Shown here: piece after piece, positions 33,524-42,085 of the stretch
Layout: every line of letters starts with the position of its first letter
How positions within the stretch are numbered: position 1 is the first letter of the stretch
Source of the DNA: Streptomyces sp. NBC_01224
Lineage (GTDB): Bacteria; Actinomycetota; Actinomycetes; Streptomycetales; Streptomycetaceae
Assembly (NCBI RefSeq): GCF_036002945.1
Contig: NZ_CP108529.1
Coordinates: 6,567,001-6,631,000, forward strand
Direction of reading: 5' to 3'
Length of the DNA: 64,000 bases
The notes under the pieces: model-generated
Databases searched by the model: none
Seen by the model: only the letters and a program-made list of their open reading frames with translations
What the model was told of the DNA's origin: nothing
Program-made: the position numbers and the translations under genes

Positions 33524-35325
33524 CCACCGGCCCCGAGATGCGAGCGGTGCATCCACTTGGGCAGACCGGGTGCCTCCAGGAACCCCTCGGCCCGGCCTGC
33601 GGCGAGGCCGATGCGCAGGAGGTCGGAGCTCTTCTCGAAGAGCATGAAGCGCGGCTCCCAGATCGGTCGGTACTTGGCGTTGGCGCGGTAGAGCGACTCG
33701 ATCTGCCACCAGCGCGAGAAGAAGCTGAGCATGGAGCGCCACAGCCTCAGCACCGGTCCGGCGCCGAGCCGTGAACCCCGCTCGAAGACGGACCGGAACA
33801 TCGCGAAGTTCAGTGAGACCTGGGTGATCCCGATCTCTTCGGCACGCTGCAGGAGTTCGATGACCATGAACTCCATCAGGCCGTTCTCGGCGTCCCGGTC
33901 GCGGCGCATCAGGTCCAGCGAGAGGCCGTTCGGTCCCCATGGCACGAAGCTCAGTACGGCGCGCAACTCGCCGGGCCCGCCGCCCACTTCGGTGGGCGAG
34001 TTGCGGCATTCGAGCATCACGCACTGCCCGTCGGCCGGATCGCCGAGCCGGCCCAGCGCCATCGAGAAGCCGCGTTCGGTCGCCCCGTCGCGCCAGTCGT
34101 CGGCGCGCCGCACCAGTTCGGCCATCTCGTCGTCGGGGATGTCGGCGTGCCGGCGCACGGTCACTTCGTACCCGGCGCGCTTGACCCGGTTGTACGCCTG
34201 GCGGACGGTCCGCATCGCCCGTCCTTCAAGGGTGAACTCGGCGGTCTCCACGATCGCCTCGTCGCCCAGCTCCAGGGCGTCCAGGCCGTGCCGCGCGTAG
34301 ACGGTGCCGCCTTCCTCGCTCACCCCCATGACCGCCGGGATCCAGCCGTGTTCGCGGGCCTCGGCCAGCCATGGGTCGATCGCTCCGGGCCAGGCCTCCA
34401 GGTCGCCGATGGGATCACCGGAGGCGAGCGAGACCCCGCCGACCACCCGGTAGGCGACGGCGGCCTTCCCGGTCGGCGACCAGATGACGCTCTTCTCCCG
34501 ACGCAGCGCGAAGTAGCCGAGCGAGTCCCGGTCGCCGTGCCTGTCGAGCAGCACGCGCAGCCGGGCCTCGTCCTCGGCAGTGATCGGGTCGACGGCCCGG
34601 CGGGCCCGGAACGCCGCGTACACGACGGCGATCAGCAGCAGTGTGGAGAGGATGTTGATGCTGACATTGACCCAGCCGGGAGTGGTGATTCCGGGGTAGT
34701 TGGTGTCGTTGTCGGTGATGGAGACCAGCCGCAGGGCGCCGTAGCGCCAGCGGTCCAGGAAGGCCGAGCGGGATTCGTCGTGCGCGGTGTTGGTGAGGGT
34801 GACCAGGCCCGCGGCGATCAGCGAGGTGACCAGCAGCCCGCCGACCGCGACGATCGCGGCCAGCTTGGGGTTGGACCGGTCGCCCTTCGCGTAGAACTCG
34901 CGCCGGCCGAGGGCCAGCGCCAGTACGAAGGCGGTGGTCAGTACCAGCGAGATCCAGTTCTGCGGGTACTGCCGGACCTCCGGGAACGGGATCACCAGGA
35001 CGAAGAGCAGCAGCAGAAGGCTGCTCACCACCATGTTCACGATCCAGGCGGCGCGCTTGCGGCGGCGCATGGTGATCGCGAGGAAGAGCGCGACCACCCC
35101 GGAGGAGAAGCCCGCGGTGAGCAGGTAGGGCGTGAAGTAGTTCGCGGTGTTGTGGCGGCGCAGATCGTTGCCGAGAGTGACCCAGACGGCGCTCAGGAAA
35201 TTGATGAACGATACGACGCGCAGGTACCAGATGGTGAACGCGGCACTGCGGCGTGACCGGACGGTGCTCGGTGCCCGGGTGCTGTCCCGCCGGGATTCCT
35301 CGGTGGCCAATCGGACCTCTCCCAT
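33520..35325 (-). CDS. Membrane protein with lysylphosphatidylglycerol synthase C-terminal domain (DUF2156-type)
   Basis: Proteins of this type transfer an amino acid from charged tRNA to phosphatidylglycerol, lowering the negative charge of the membrane. The roughly 600-residue product has an N-terminal membrane part (about residues 25-240, five or six helices) and a C-terminal GNAT-fold synthase domain (about 260-580), with SVIWSPTGKAAVAYRV, LASGDPIGD and the conserved GLSLDLMRRD. No lysyl-tRNA synthetase is fused, unlike mycobacterial LysX. Start choice is unsure: ATG 35346, ATG 35325 and TTG 35310 are in frame, and only the last has a good GGGAGAGG site. It is translationally coupled to the rhomboid-like gene. 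Confidence 0.85.
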   Translation of the reverse strand: MGEVRLATEESRRDSTRAPSTVRSRRSAAFTIWYLRVVSFINFLSAVWVTLGNDLRRHNTANYFTPYLLTAGFSSGVVALFLAITMRRRKRAAWIVNMVVSSLLLLLFVLVIPFPEVRQYPQNWISLVLTTAFVLALALGRREFYAKGDRSNPKLAAIVAVGGLLVTSLIAAGLVTLTNTAHDESRSAFLDRWRYGALRLVSITDNDTNYPGITTPGWVNVSINILSTLLLIAVVYAAFRARRAVDPITAEDEARLRVLLDRHGDRDSLGYFALRREKSVIWSPTGKAAVAYRVVGGVSLASGDPIGDLEAWPGAIDPWLAEAREHGWIPAVMGVSEEGGTVYARHGLDALELGDEAIVETAEFTLEGRAMRTVRQAYNRVKRAGYEVTVRRHADIPDDEMAELVRRADDWRDGATERGFSMALGRLGDPADGQCVMLECRNSPTEVGGGPGELRAVLSFVPWGPNGLSLDLMRRDRDAENGLMEFMVIELLQRAEEIGITQVSLNFAMFRSVFERGSRLGAGPVLRLWRSMLSFFSRWWQIESLYRANAKYRPIWEPRFMLFEKSSDLLRIGLAAGRAEGFLEAPGLPKWMHRSHLGAGG

Positions 35326-35409
35326 GAAAACGATCATATGGTGCATCGCGCAACATGAGGGGACTGCGCTGCGGCCGGTTTGTGGCCGGCCGCAGCGCTG
35401 CCGGGTCCG

Positions 35410-36522
35410 TCAGCCGTCGGTCGCGTCGCGGTCCGCGTCGCTTCCGTCGGCCCCTTCGTCGGCACCGTCCTTCTCGTCGGCGACGGGTGCGCGCTCGGGC
35501 AGCTCCGCCGCCAGCGCGGCCGCGGCCCGAACAAGCGGAAGTGCGAGCAATGCCCCACTTCCTTCGCCCACGATGACGCCGTGGTCCAGCAACGGGTTGA
35601 GTGCCATCCGGTCCAGCGCCTTGGTCTGCGCCGGCTCGCCGCTCGCCTGACCCGCCAGCCACCAGTCCGGCGCCCGGAAGGCCGCCCGCTGGCCCACCAG
35701 CGCACAGGCCGACGAGACCACACCGTCCAGAATGACCGGCAGCCTGCGCACCGCGCACTGCAGCAGGAACCCGGTCATCGCCGCCAGGTCCGCACCGCCC
35801 ACCGTGGCCAGCAGCTCCAGCTGATCACCGAGGACCGGCCTGGCCCGCCGCAGCGCGTCCCGGATCGCCGCACACTTGCGCATCCACGCCAGATCGTCGA
35901 TCCCGGCACCGCCGCGCCCGGTGACCACCGAGGCGTCCGTGCCGCACAGGGCCGCGATCAGCGTGGCCGCGGCCGTCGTACCGCCGACGCTCAGATCGCC
36001 GAGCACCACCAGATCGGTGCCCGAGTCGGCCTCCTCGTCGGCGATCGCCATGCCCAGACGCACCGCCTGCTCGGCCTCCTCGGCCGTCAGCGCGTCCTCG
36101 ATGTCGATCCGGCCGCTGCCGCGCCGCACCCGGTGACGGACCACCGACTCGGGCAGCAGCTCGGGGTCGCAGTCCAGAGCGGCGTCGACGATCCGCACCG
36201 GTACGGAGAACTGGCGCGCCAGCACGGCGAGCGGAGTCGCACCCTCCAGCGTGGCCCGAACCAGCTCGTACGCAGTTCCGGCCGCGCGCCCGGAGACACC
36301 CAGTTCGGCAACCCCGTGGTCACCGGCGAAGAGCACCACACGCGGCTGCTCGATCGCCTTGACCGGTACGGACTGCTGGGCGGCCGAGAGCCATTCGCCC
36401 AGCTCGTCCAGGCGGCCGAGGGCGCCCGGGGGAACGACCAGGCGCTCCCGCCGTTCCTCGGCGTCGCGCCGTACGCCGCCGTCGGGGCGTTCGATCAGGT
36501 CGGAGAAGTCGTCCAGATTCAC
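35410..36522 (-). CDS. cobT: Nicotinate-nucleotide-dimethylbenzimidazole phosphoribosyltransferase
   Basis: CobT makes alpha-ribazole phosphate, the lower-ligand precursor of cobalamin. The 370-residue product has the family landmarks LDELGEWL near residue 40, VVLFAGDHGVAELGVS near 62, LVVLGDLSVGGTTAAATLIAAL near 170, and LLDHGVIVGEGSGALLALPL near the C-terminus with the general-base glutamate. The last 30 residues are an acidic tail (EKDGADEGADGSDAD), an addition outside the usual fold. GTG 36522 starts the gene without an obvious Shine-Dalgarno site. It lies in a same-strand run cobU - methyltransferase - cobT - MprF-like - rhomboid-like. Confidence 0.96.
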   Translation of the reverse strand: MNLDDFSDLIERPDGGVRRDAEERRERLVVPPGALGRLDELGEWLSAAQQSVPVKAIEQPRVVLFAGDHGVAELGVSGRAAGTAYELVRATLEGATPLAVLARQFSVPVRIVDAALDCDPELLPESVVRHRVRRGSGRIDIEDALTAEEAEQAVRLGMAIADEEADSGTDLVVLGDLSVGGTTAAATLIAALCGTDASVVTGRGGAGIDDLAWMRKCAAIRDALRRARPVLGDQLELLATVGGADLAAMTGFLLQCAVRRLPVILDGVVSSACALVGQRAAFRAPDWWLAGQASGEPAQTKALDRMALNPLLDHGVIVGEGSGALLALPLVRAAAALAAELPERAPVADEKDGADEGADGSDADRDATDG

Positions 36523-36617
36523 GGGGGTCTGCCTCGCGGGTCGTTACGTGGAGTGGGCGGGTGAGCCCGGCGGCGGGCTCACTGCGGAACAGTACCCGCC
36601 ACGTTTCTGACACCCGG

Positions 36618-37457
36618 TCAGTGCGAGGTTCTGCCCCCGAACCGCAGCTGCGTCATCGCGGGCGTCAGGGTCCGCAGCCCCGGGAGCAGCGACTGGATCC
36701 GGATCAGCTCGCCCATCGCGCCCCGCCCCCGCGGCAGCCGCAGCGCCCGCACCTCGGTGATCCCCGGGTGCGCGCTGCGCAGCTTGTGCCGCTCGCCGGG
36801 GTTCATCGCCCAGCGCATCGGCGGAATGGTCATCGCGCCGACCTTCGATGTGCCGGCCACCGTGCCCCTGGCCAGCCAGCGCGCCATCGTGTCCAGTACG
36901 AGGACACCGCCGGGCAGCCGTTCGGCACAGGCCGCCAGAATCCTCCGTACCTCCTTGGGGGGCAGATACATCAGCAGACCCTGTGTCGTGACGACAACAC
37001 CGCGGCCATCCGGGTCCTCGATCTCGTCCAGCCAGGACAGATCGGTCGCCGAACGGGACAGGGTGCGCAGCCGGTCCGAGGCGGGCAGCAGCGCCCGGCG
37101 CAGCTCGGCGACCTCGGGCAGCTCCACGCTCAGCCAGTTCAGCCGGCCGTTGTCGACCCTCCAGAAGCCGGTCTCCAGACCGTCGCCGAGCGCGACCACA
37201 GTGGCCTGCGGCCGGTCGGCGAGATACCCCTGCACGGCCAGGTCGAAGCAGCGCGAGCGCAGCCCTTGGGCCTGTGAGTGGAACGCGTTCGGCCGCCCGA
37301 ACCGTTCCTCGAAGGGGTAGTCCAGATCCTTCAGCAACCGGAGCGCCATCGGATCATCCAGTACGGGATAGGGCCGCCCCGCCTCGTACGCCCGGTTGTA
37401 GAGCGTCCACAACAAGGTCTCCGGAACCCCGTTCAGCATCGGTCGCACACGTGCCAT
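36618..37457 (-). CDS. LCMT-type class I SAM-dependent methyltransferase
   Basis: The 279-residue product starts at ATG 37457 with AGGAGGAG six bases upstream. It resembles the leucine carboxyl methyltransferase/PPM1 family common in actinobacteria. Landmarks are the LLWTLYNRAYEAGRP start, RSRCFDLAVQGYLADRPQATVVALGDGLETGFWR (seen in parts; SAM loop ALGDGLETG) and SVELPEVAELRR. It also has GVVVTTQGLLMYLPPKEVRR. The substrate is unknown. It lies between cobU and cobT, but I see no reason to make it a cobalamin enzyme: those methylases belong to another fold family. Confidence 0.85.
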   Translation of the reverse strand: MARVRPMLNGVPETLLWTLYNRAYEAGRPYPVLDDPMALRLLKDLDYPFEERFGRPNAFHSQAQGLRSRCFDLAVQGYLADRPQATVVALGDGLETGFWRVDNGRLNWLSVELPEVAELRRALLPASDRLRTLSRSATDLSWLDEIEDPDGRGVVVTTQGLLMYLPPKEVRRILAACAERLPGGVLVLDTMARWLARGTVAGTSKVGAMTIPPMRWAMNPGERHKLRSAHPGITEVRALRLPRGRGAMGELIRIQSLLPGLRTLTPAMTQLRFGGRTSH

Positions 37458-37518
37458 GTCCGCTCCTCCTGTTCTCGCGTTCCGTTCCTGCCTTGCGTTC
37501 CGCGTTCCCGAGTCCCGG

Positions 37519-38721
37519 TCAGCCGCGCAGCGTCAGCACCTGTCCGGACACCACCAGCAGCACCTGTTCGCACTCGTCGGCGAAAGCGGCGTTCAACCGG
37601 CCCAGCTCGTCCCGGAACCGCCGCCCGGCAGCCGTCGCGGGCACCACGCCCGAGCCGGTCTCATTGGTCACGGCGACGACCGTGCGCCGCGTTCCGCGCA
37701 CCGCGGTGACCAGCTCGGCGGTCCGCTCCCGCAACGCGCTCTCGCCTCCGTTCGCCCATGCCGCGTTGTCCCAGGCATCCACCCGGTCCATCGCATCCGT
37801 CAGCCACAGCGACAGACAGTCGATCAGCAGCGGGGGCCCGTCGGACTCCAGCAGCTCCACCAGCTCACAGGTCTCCTCGGTGCGCCAGGCGGCCGGCCTG
37901 CGGTCCCGGTGCAGCCCGATCCGGGCCGCCCACTCCGCGTCCCCTTCCCTGCCTCCACCGGTCGCCACGTAGACCACCTCGGGGAACGTCTCCAGACGCC
38001 GCTCGGCCTCCACCGACTTCCCCGACCTGGCACCGCCCGTCACCAGCGTGCGCCGCGGCACGTCCGGCACCGAGTGGTACTCACCCACCACCAGCGTCGT
38101 CCCGTCGGGCACGGCCCGCGCGCCGGCCGCCGCGAGCCGCCGGTCCAGTTCGGCGCCGGGCGGTGCGTCATGGTCCAGATGGACGGCGATGATCTCGGTG
38201 GTCGGTCCGATCGCCTCGACGGCCCGCAGCCGCGCCACCGCGTCCGGCCGCCCGACCACATCGCCGACCACCATGTCGTAGGGCTGTGCCACCCGGTCCG
38301 CGAGACCGGAGGGCGCGGCGCCCGGCGGCAGGTAGAGCAGCCGTGCGCCCTCCGGAGCCGTCACCTCGTAACCCGTCCCCGGCGCGTCCATCGGCACCGC
38401 CCTCACCCGGTGACCGCTGATCAGCGTCAGCTCCCGCCCGTCCGGCACCCGTCCCGCCGGAGGCAGTCCGGCAGGCAGCTCCACGGCGGGCCCGTCGTGC
38501 GGATGGGTGAGCAGCACCTGCCGTACGCCGGTGAGCGAATGCCCCGCACGGGCTGCGGCGAACACGGCCCCCGGGGTGAGATCGAGCAGCAGCGCGTCGT
38601 CGACGAGCAGCGCGGTCGCGGCCCGCGAGCGCATACCGCGGGCGGTGGCACAGGCGGCACAAGGACATTCGGGCCGCGGCAGCCCGTCGGGGGCTCCGGT
38701 GCCGAGCAGAGTCAGTTCCAC
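37519..38721 (-). CDS. cobU: Adenosylcobinamide kinase/guanylyltransferase with an N-terminal metallo-hydrolase-like domain
   Basis: CobU phosphorylates adenosylcobinamide and then guanylylates it. The 400-residue product starts at GTG 38721 (VELTLLGTGAPDG). Its C-terminal 175 residues are CobU: P-loop TGGARSGKS near residue 232, VVYVATGG, and PPLLIDCLSLWLTD. The N-terminal 220 residues resemble the beta-lactamase/PhnP fold (ELTLLGTGAPDG, CPCAAC, LLLDLTPG, LLTHPHDGPAV, AVHLDHDAP). In this domain the canonical HxHxDH is reduced to HPHDGP, so hydrolase activity is doubtful. The fusion is known in Streptomyces from memory. The methyltransferase lies 61 bases downstream. Confidence 0.93.
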   Translation of the reverse strand: MELTLLGTGAPDGLPRPECPCAACATARGMRSRAATALLVDDALLLDLTPGAVFAAARAGHSLTGVRQVLLTHPHDGPAVELPAGLPPAGRVPDGRELTLISGHRVRAVPMDAPGTGYEVTAPEGARLLYLPPGAAPSGLADRVAQPYDMVVGDVVGRPDAVARLRAVEAIGPTTEIIAVHLDHDAPPGAELDRRLAAAGARAVPDGTTLVVGEYHSVPDVPRRTLVTGGARSGKSVEAERRLETFPEVVYVATGGGREGDAEWAARIGLHRDRRPAAWRTEETCELVELLESDGPPLLIDCLSLWLTDAMDRVDAWDNAAWANGGESALRERTAELVTAVRGTRRTVVAVTNETGSGVVPATAAGRRFRDELGRLNAAFADECEQVLLVVSGQVLTLRG

Positions 38722-38848
38722 ACCTCCGATCCTCCCGCGTCCGCGCAGCGGGTGCGCGACCTGGGGGTGCCCGGGCGGGCGCAGGACCCGTTCCCGCACT
38801 GGTTGGAGGCACTAGGCTGCGGGCAGCAAAGTGACCCAGGAGGCGGAC

Positions 38849-39058
38849 ATGGCGTGGACGTGGCGGTTCGAGAAGTCCGACGGTACGGAGACGGAGCCGG
38901 CCCTGCAGCCGGAGGAATTCACTACGCAGGGCGACGCGGAGTCCTGGATCGGTGAGTACTGGAAGGAACTCCTCGACGGCGGGGCGGACCAGGTGACGCT
39001 CTTCGACGACACGACAAAGATCTACGGCCCCATGAGCCTCCAGGCCGACCAGGGCTGA
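38849..39058 (+). CDS. Small conserved acidic protein, 69 residues
   Basis: ATG 38849 follows AGGAGG by five bases, which makes this start certain over an in-frame GTG at 38831. The product begins MAWTWRFEKSDG and is acidic, with a Trp-rich N-terminus and SWIGEYWKELLDGGADQVTL in the middle. It has no signal peptide or membrane segment. From memory it is conserved through Streptomyces without a known function. The gene is divergent from cobU and ends before a perfect 17-bp hairpin. Confidence 0.82.
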   Translation: MAWTWRFEKSDGTETEPALQPEEFTTQGDAESWIGEYWKELLDGGADQVTLFDDTTKIYGPMSLQADQG

Positions 39059-39076
39059 TCCGCCCCGGCGCGTGAA

Positions 39077-39118
39077 CAGCCGTACGGGCTCGGGCCTGTC
39101 TCCGAGCCCGTACGGCTG
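39077..39118. terminator. Bidirectional terminator between the small protein and the protease
   Basis: A perfect 17-bp stem (39077-39093 with 39102-39118) and an 8-base loop follow the small gene by 18 bases. It also lies 71 bases downstream of the convergent protease gene. Confidence 0.85.
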
Positions 39119-39189
39119 ACGATCGGGGTCGTACGGCGGTCATCCGGTCCGAACGACCCGGATCAGGCCGGTACGGCGGCGACCGGGAG

Positions 39190-40266
39190 CTAGATCTCGC
39201 CCAGGGTGACCTGCGCCGTCTTCTCCGCCCCGTTGCGCAGATACGTCACCGTGACCTTCTCGCCCGGCTTGTCCGAGGCCAGCGCCTCCGACAGGGAGGT
39301 GATCGTCGGGACCGGCAGATCGCCGAGCTTGGTGATGACATCGCCGACCCGCAGCCCCGCCTTGTCCGCGGCGCCGCCCTTCGTCAAGCCGACCAGCGCC
39401 ACCCCGACCGGATGGTAGGTGTCGTCGACGACCGTGCGTCCGGTGATGTTCAGCGCCGCCCGGCCCGAGTCGGTGACCTTGCCGCTCTTGATGATCTGAT
39501 CGGCGATCGTCTTCACCATCGACACGGGGATCGCGAACCCGATCCCCGGCGCCGCGCTGTCACCCATCTGCGGGTCGATCGCCCCCAGCGTCGGGATGCC
39601 GATCACCTCGCTGTTCAGGTTGACCAGCGCACCGCCGCTGTTGCCCGGGTTGATCGCCGCCGAGGTCTGCACCATGTTCGCGATCGTCGCGCCCGTGCCA
39701 CCGCCCGCGCTGCCTTCGCTGACGGTCCGGCCGAGCGCCGAGACGATGCCCTGGGTGACGCTGGAGGACAGCCCGAGCGGCGAGCCCATCGCCAGCACGA
39801 TCTGTCCCACCGCGACCTTCTCCGAGTCGCCGAACTTCGCGGGCTTCAGCCCTGCCGGGACGTCGGCGAGCTTGATGACGGCCAGATCCTGTTCCGGGTA
39901 CGCGGCGACCAGCGAGGCCCGCAGCACCTTCTCGCCGGTGGCGACGGTGACCTTGAATGTCTTCTCGTTGCCGACCACATGGGCGTTGGTGACGATATGG
40001 CCCTTGGAGTCGTAGATGACGCCGGAGCCCAGGCTGTTGGAGGCTTCGATCTGCACGACCGACGGCAGGACGTTCTTGATCACGTCCTGGTATTCGTTCT
40101 GCAGATCGCCGACGGTCCGGGAAGCGGAGGCCGACGTGGTGGGTTGGGCCGCCGGAGAATCGGAGTTCGCGTCCGAGCAGCCGCTCACCAGGGCGACTGC
40201 GCAGGCACCTGCGGTCAGAGGCAGCAGCAGACGGCGTACACGGCTGCGGGAGTGGGATGCATCCAT
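39190..40266 (-). CDS. HtrA/DegP-type serine protease lipoprotein with PDZ domain
   Basis: HtrA proteases degrade or refold damaged exported proteins. The 358-residue product has a lipoprotein signal peptide ending LVSGC (lipobox cysteine near residue 30). A trypsin-like domain follows (about 65-245), with the catalytic triad in TNAHVVG, DLAVIKL and NPGNSGGAL. A C-terminal PDZ domain (about 260-355; GLTKGGAADKAGLRVGDVI, VTVTYLRNGAEK) completes it. The lipobox places it on the outer face of the membrane. A GATAAT -10-like element ends six bases before the ATG and no Shine-Dalgarno site is present, so the mRNA may be leaderless. Confidence 0.95.
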   Translation of the reverse strand: MDASHSRSRVRRLLLPLTAGACAVALVSGCSDANSDSPAAQPTTSASASRTVGDLQNEYQDVIKNVLPSVVQIEASNSLGSGVIYDSKGHIVTNAHVVGNEKTFKVTVATGEKVLRASLVAAYPEQDLAVIKLADVPAGLKPAKFGDSEKVAVGQIVLAMGSPLGLSSSVTQGIVSALGRTVSEGSAGGGTGATIANMVQTSAAINPGNSGGALVNLNSEVIGIPTLGAIDPQMGDSAAPGIGFAIPVSMVKTIADQIIKSGKVTDSGRAALNITGRTVVDDTYHPVGVALVGLTKGGAADKAGLRVGDVITKLGDLPVPTITSLSEALASDKPGEKVTVTYLRNGAEKTAQVTLGEI

Positions 40267-40272
40267 GTCCGA

Positions 40273-40278
40273 ATTATC
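40273..40278 (-). promoter_or_regulatory. Candidate -10 element for a leaderless htrA-type transcript
   Basis: GATAAT on the minus strand ends six bases before ATG 40266. Transcription would then begin at or within a base or two of the start codon. The region just upstream is A-rich (AAAAGGGTTAAAAG). No -35 consensus is visible. Confidence 0.4.
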
Positions 40279-40320
40279 ACTTTTAACCCTTTTGGAGGCC
40301 CGTTGGGTTCGGCCGACCGG

Positions 40321-40350
40321 GTACGTCGCCGGACAACTCCGGCGACGTAC
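40321..40350 (-). terminator. Terminator downstream of the methyltransferase gene
   Basis: A perfect 13-bp stem (40321-40333 with 40338-40350) with a CAAC loop begins 10 bases after the methyltransferase stop codon. Confidence 0.75.
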
Positions 40351-40359
40351 CGGAAGGTT

Positions 40360-41118
40360 CTAGCCCCGCACTCCGCACAGATGAAGCAGCGCGGCCACCC
40401 GGCGGTACGGATCGGTCCGTCCGGCGCGGTCCTCCGCGGCCAGCACCCGCTCCAGCTCGTCGGCGGCCGGCAGCTCCACGTCGTTGCTCACGTTGTCCGT
40501 GAAGACGCGCACCCCGTACCAGGCGTGCAGGGGCGCCGCGATACCGGCGAGCGTGGCTGTCAGCGCGTCCAGCCGGTCGGCCCTCACCGCGAGCCCCAGC
40601 CGATTGGTGTACGCATCCGTGTCGAAGGCGGCCAGTGCCACGTCCCAGTCCCCGGCGGTCCCGGGCCGCATCGCCAGTGCATCGGCGTTCCGTACGAGCA
40701 GCGAGAGCAGTCCGCCCGGGGCCAGCATCCGGGCAAGTCCGGCCAGCATCGCGTCCGGCTCCCGGACATACATCAGCACGCCGTGGCAGAGCACCACGTC
40801 GAAGCTGCCGGGCAGGAAGTGCACCCCGGTGTCCAGGCCGTTGCCTTCGATGAGCCGGACCCGTTCACGGATGCCTGCGGGCTCGCTGCCGAGCGCCTCA
40901 CGGGCCACCCGCAGCATCTCGGCGTCGGACTCCAGGCCCGTCACGCTGTGACCGGCCCTGGCCAGGCGCAGCGCCTGGGTGCCCTGGCCCATGCCGACGT
41001 CGAGGATGCGCAGCCGCTGCCCGACCGGGAAGCGGGCCGCGATCTGCTCGTCGATCTGCCGGGCGACGAGCTCCTGGCGGACGGTGTTGCGCAGCCCGCC
41101 GAGCCCTTTCAGCCACAC
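40360..41118 (-). CDS. Class I SAM-dependent methyltransferase
   Basis: The 252-residue product has a Rossmann methyltransferase core: LRILDVGMGQGTQALRLA (motif I near residue 40), GLESDAEMLRVA, GNGLDTGVHF, SFDVVLCHGVLMYVREPD and APGGLLSLLVRN. It resembles CmoA/SmtA-like methyltransferases, but the substrate is unknown. The frame stays open upstream of GTG 41118 to a CTG at 41202 region that overlaps the DUF3043 stop (CTGA) and has GGAGAG before it. GTG 41118 has CGGGAG eight bases upstream and is preferred. The two genes are probably cotranscribed. Confidence 0.9.
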   Translation of the reverse strand: MWLKGLGGLRNTVRQELVARQIDEQIAARFPVGQRLRILDVGMGQGTQALRLARAGHSVTGLESDAEMLRVAREALGSEPAGIRERVRLIEGNGLDTGVHFLPGSFDVVLCHGVLMYVREPDAMLAGLARMLAPGGLLSLLVRNADALAMRPGTAGDWDVALAAFDTDAYTNRLGLAVRADRLDALTATLAGIAAPLHAWYGVRVFTDNVSNDVELPAADELERVLAAEDRAGRTDPYRRVAALLHLCGVRG

Positions 41119-41201
41119 CGAGGAGGCTCCCGAGAATCCGGTGACGGTGGCGGGGGCGGCACCGGCGGACGGACCGCCGGCCGAGCCGGAGATATCCGTA
41201 C

Positions 41202-41801
41202 TCAGGGCCGCTCTCCACGCTTGACCTGCGGCTTCGGCAGCCGGAGCCGACGCATCTGAAGCGTACGCATCAGGCCGTAGGCGACCGCGCCACGCTTCGG
41301 CGTATCGGGGAAGCGTGCGTTCAGCTGCTTCTTCAGGCGGAACGCGAGACCGATCGAGTCGATGACGATCAGCACGATCACGATCAGCCAGAGCAGCAGC
41401 GAGATGGTCTGGATGTTCTGCACCTGGATCACGCTGAGGATCAGAATGATCACGGCGAGCGGCAGGAAGAACTCCGCGATGCAGAAACGCGAGTCCACGT
41501 AATCGCGGACGAAGCGCCGCACCGGGCCCTTGTCGCGAGCCGGCAGATAGCGCTCGTCGCCACTGGCGAGCGCCTCACGCTGCTTGGCCATGTCCACACG
41601 GCGCGCTTCGCGCTGCCGCTTCATGGCCTCCTTGCGGTCGAGCGGCGCGCCACTGGAGGCACGACGGCGCTGCGACTGGGCATCGCTGCGCTTGGGGGTG
41701 GGGCGACCTTTGGGGGCCTGCGGGTCGCGGGGCTGCTTGGAGAGGTCTGCCGTCACCTTGCGGGTGGGCGCCTTCTCTTCCTTCGAACGGCTACGGAACA
41801 C
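41202..41801 (-). CDS. DUF3043 membrane protein
   Basis: The 199-residue product starts at GTG 41801 (VFRSRSKEEKAPT). It has a long basic cytosolic N-terminus (about residues 1-105) rich in Arg, Lys and Gln. Two adjacent membrane helices follow (CIAEFFLPLAVIILILSVI and LLLWLIVIVLIVIDSIGLA), then a basic C-terminus. DVAKQREA-like and GPVRRFVRDYVDSRF segments are typical of DUF3043. The function is unknown. It is divergent from pspA across 284 bases. Confidence 0.92.
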   Translation of the reverse strand: MFRSRSKEEKAPTRKVTADLSKQPRDPQAPKGRPTPKRSDAQSQRRRASSGAPLDRKEAMKRQREARRVDMAKQREALASGDERYLPARDKGPVRRFVRDYVDSRFCIAEFFLPLAVIILILSVIQVQNIQTISLLLWLIVIVLIVIDSIGLAFRLKKQLNARFPDTPKRGAVAYGLMRTLQMRRLRLPKPQVKRGERP

Positions 41802-42085
41802 AAGGCCCAAGGGTACGGGTTCGATCGCCGCTGCCCCAGGCCGGTCGGGAACGATCCGGCAACGGCCTGCGTCCTCGCAGGTGTCCCCATGGGTTCGCCG
41901 CGGACGTCTCGACCGGTTTCCCTGACCGCCACCTACTCCCTGGGCCGGAGCGGTGACCGGGTGCAGTCGTCCTTGGGGAGGAGCACATCTGTGCTCGAAC
42001 AGTGCGGTAATAGAGGCAGGGCCCGTACTGTGGGTTCTGTTGGAGTGCTGGAGCTCAGTCCGTCAGAAGGGGGCGCGCGAAGCCC

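Noticed and set aside
31217..38721. A cobalamin riboswitch near cobS, cobT or cobU
   Set aside because: The short gaps between these genes show no sequence I could match to the B12-box or its flanking stems.
41985..42010. GAACAGTG-like string upstream of pspA considered as a LexA box
   Set aside because: The second half-site (GTTC) is absent at the required distance.
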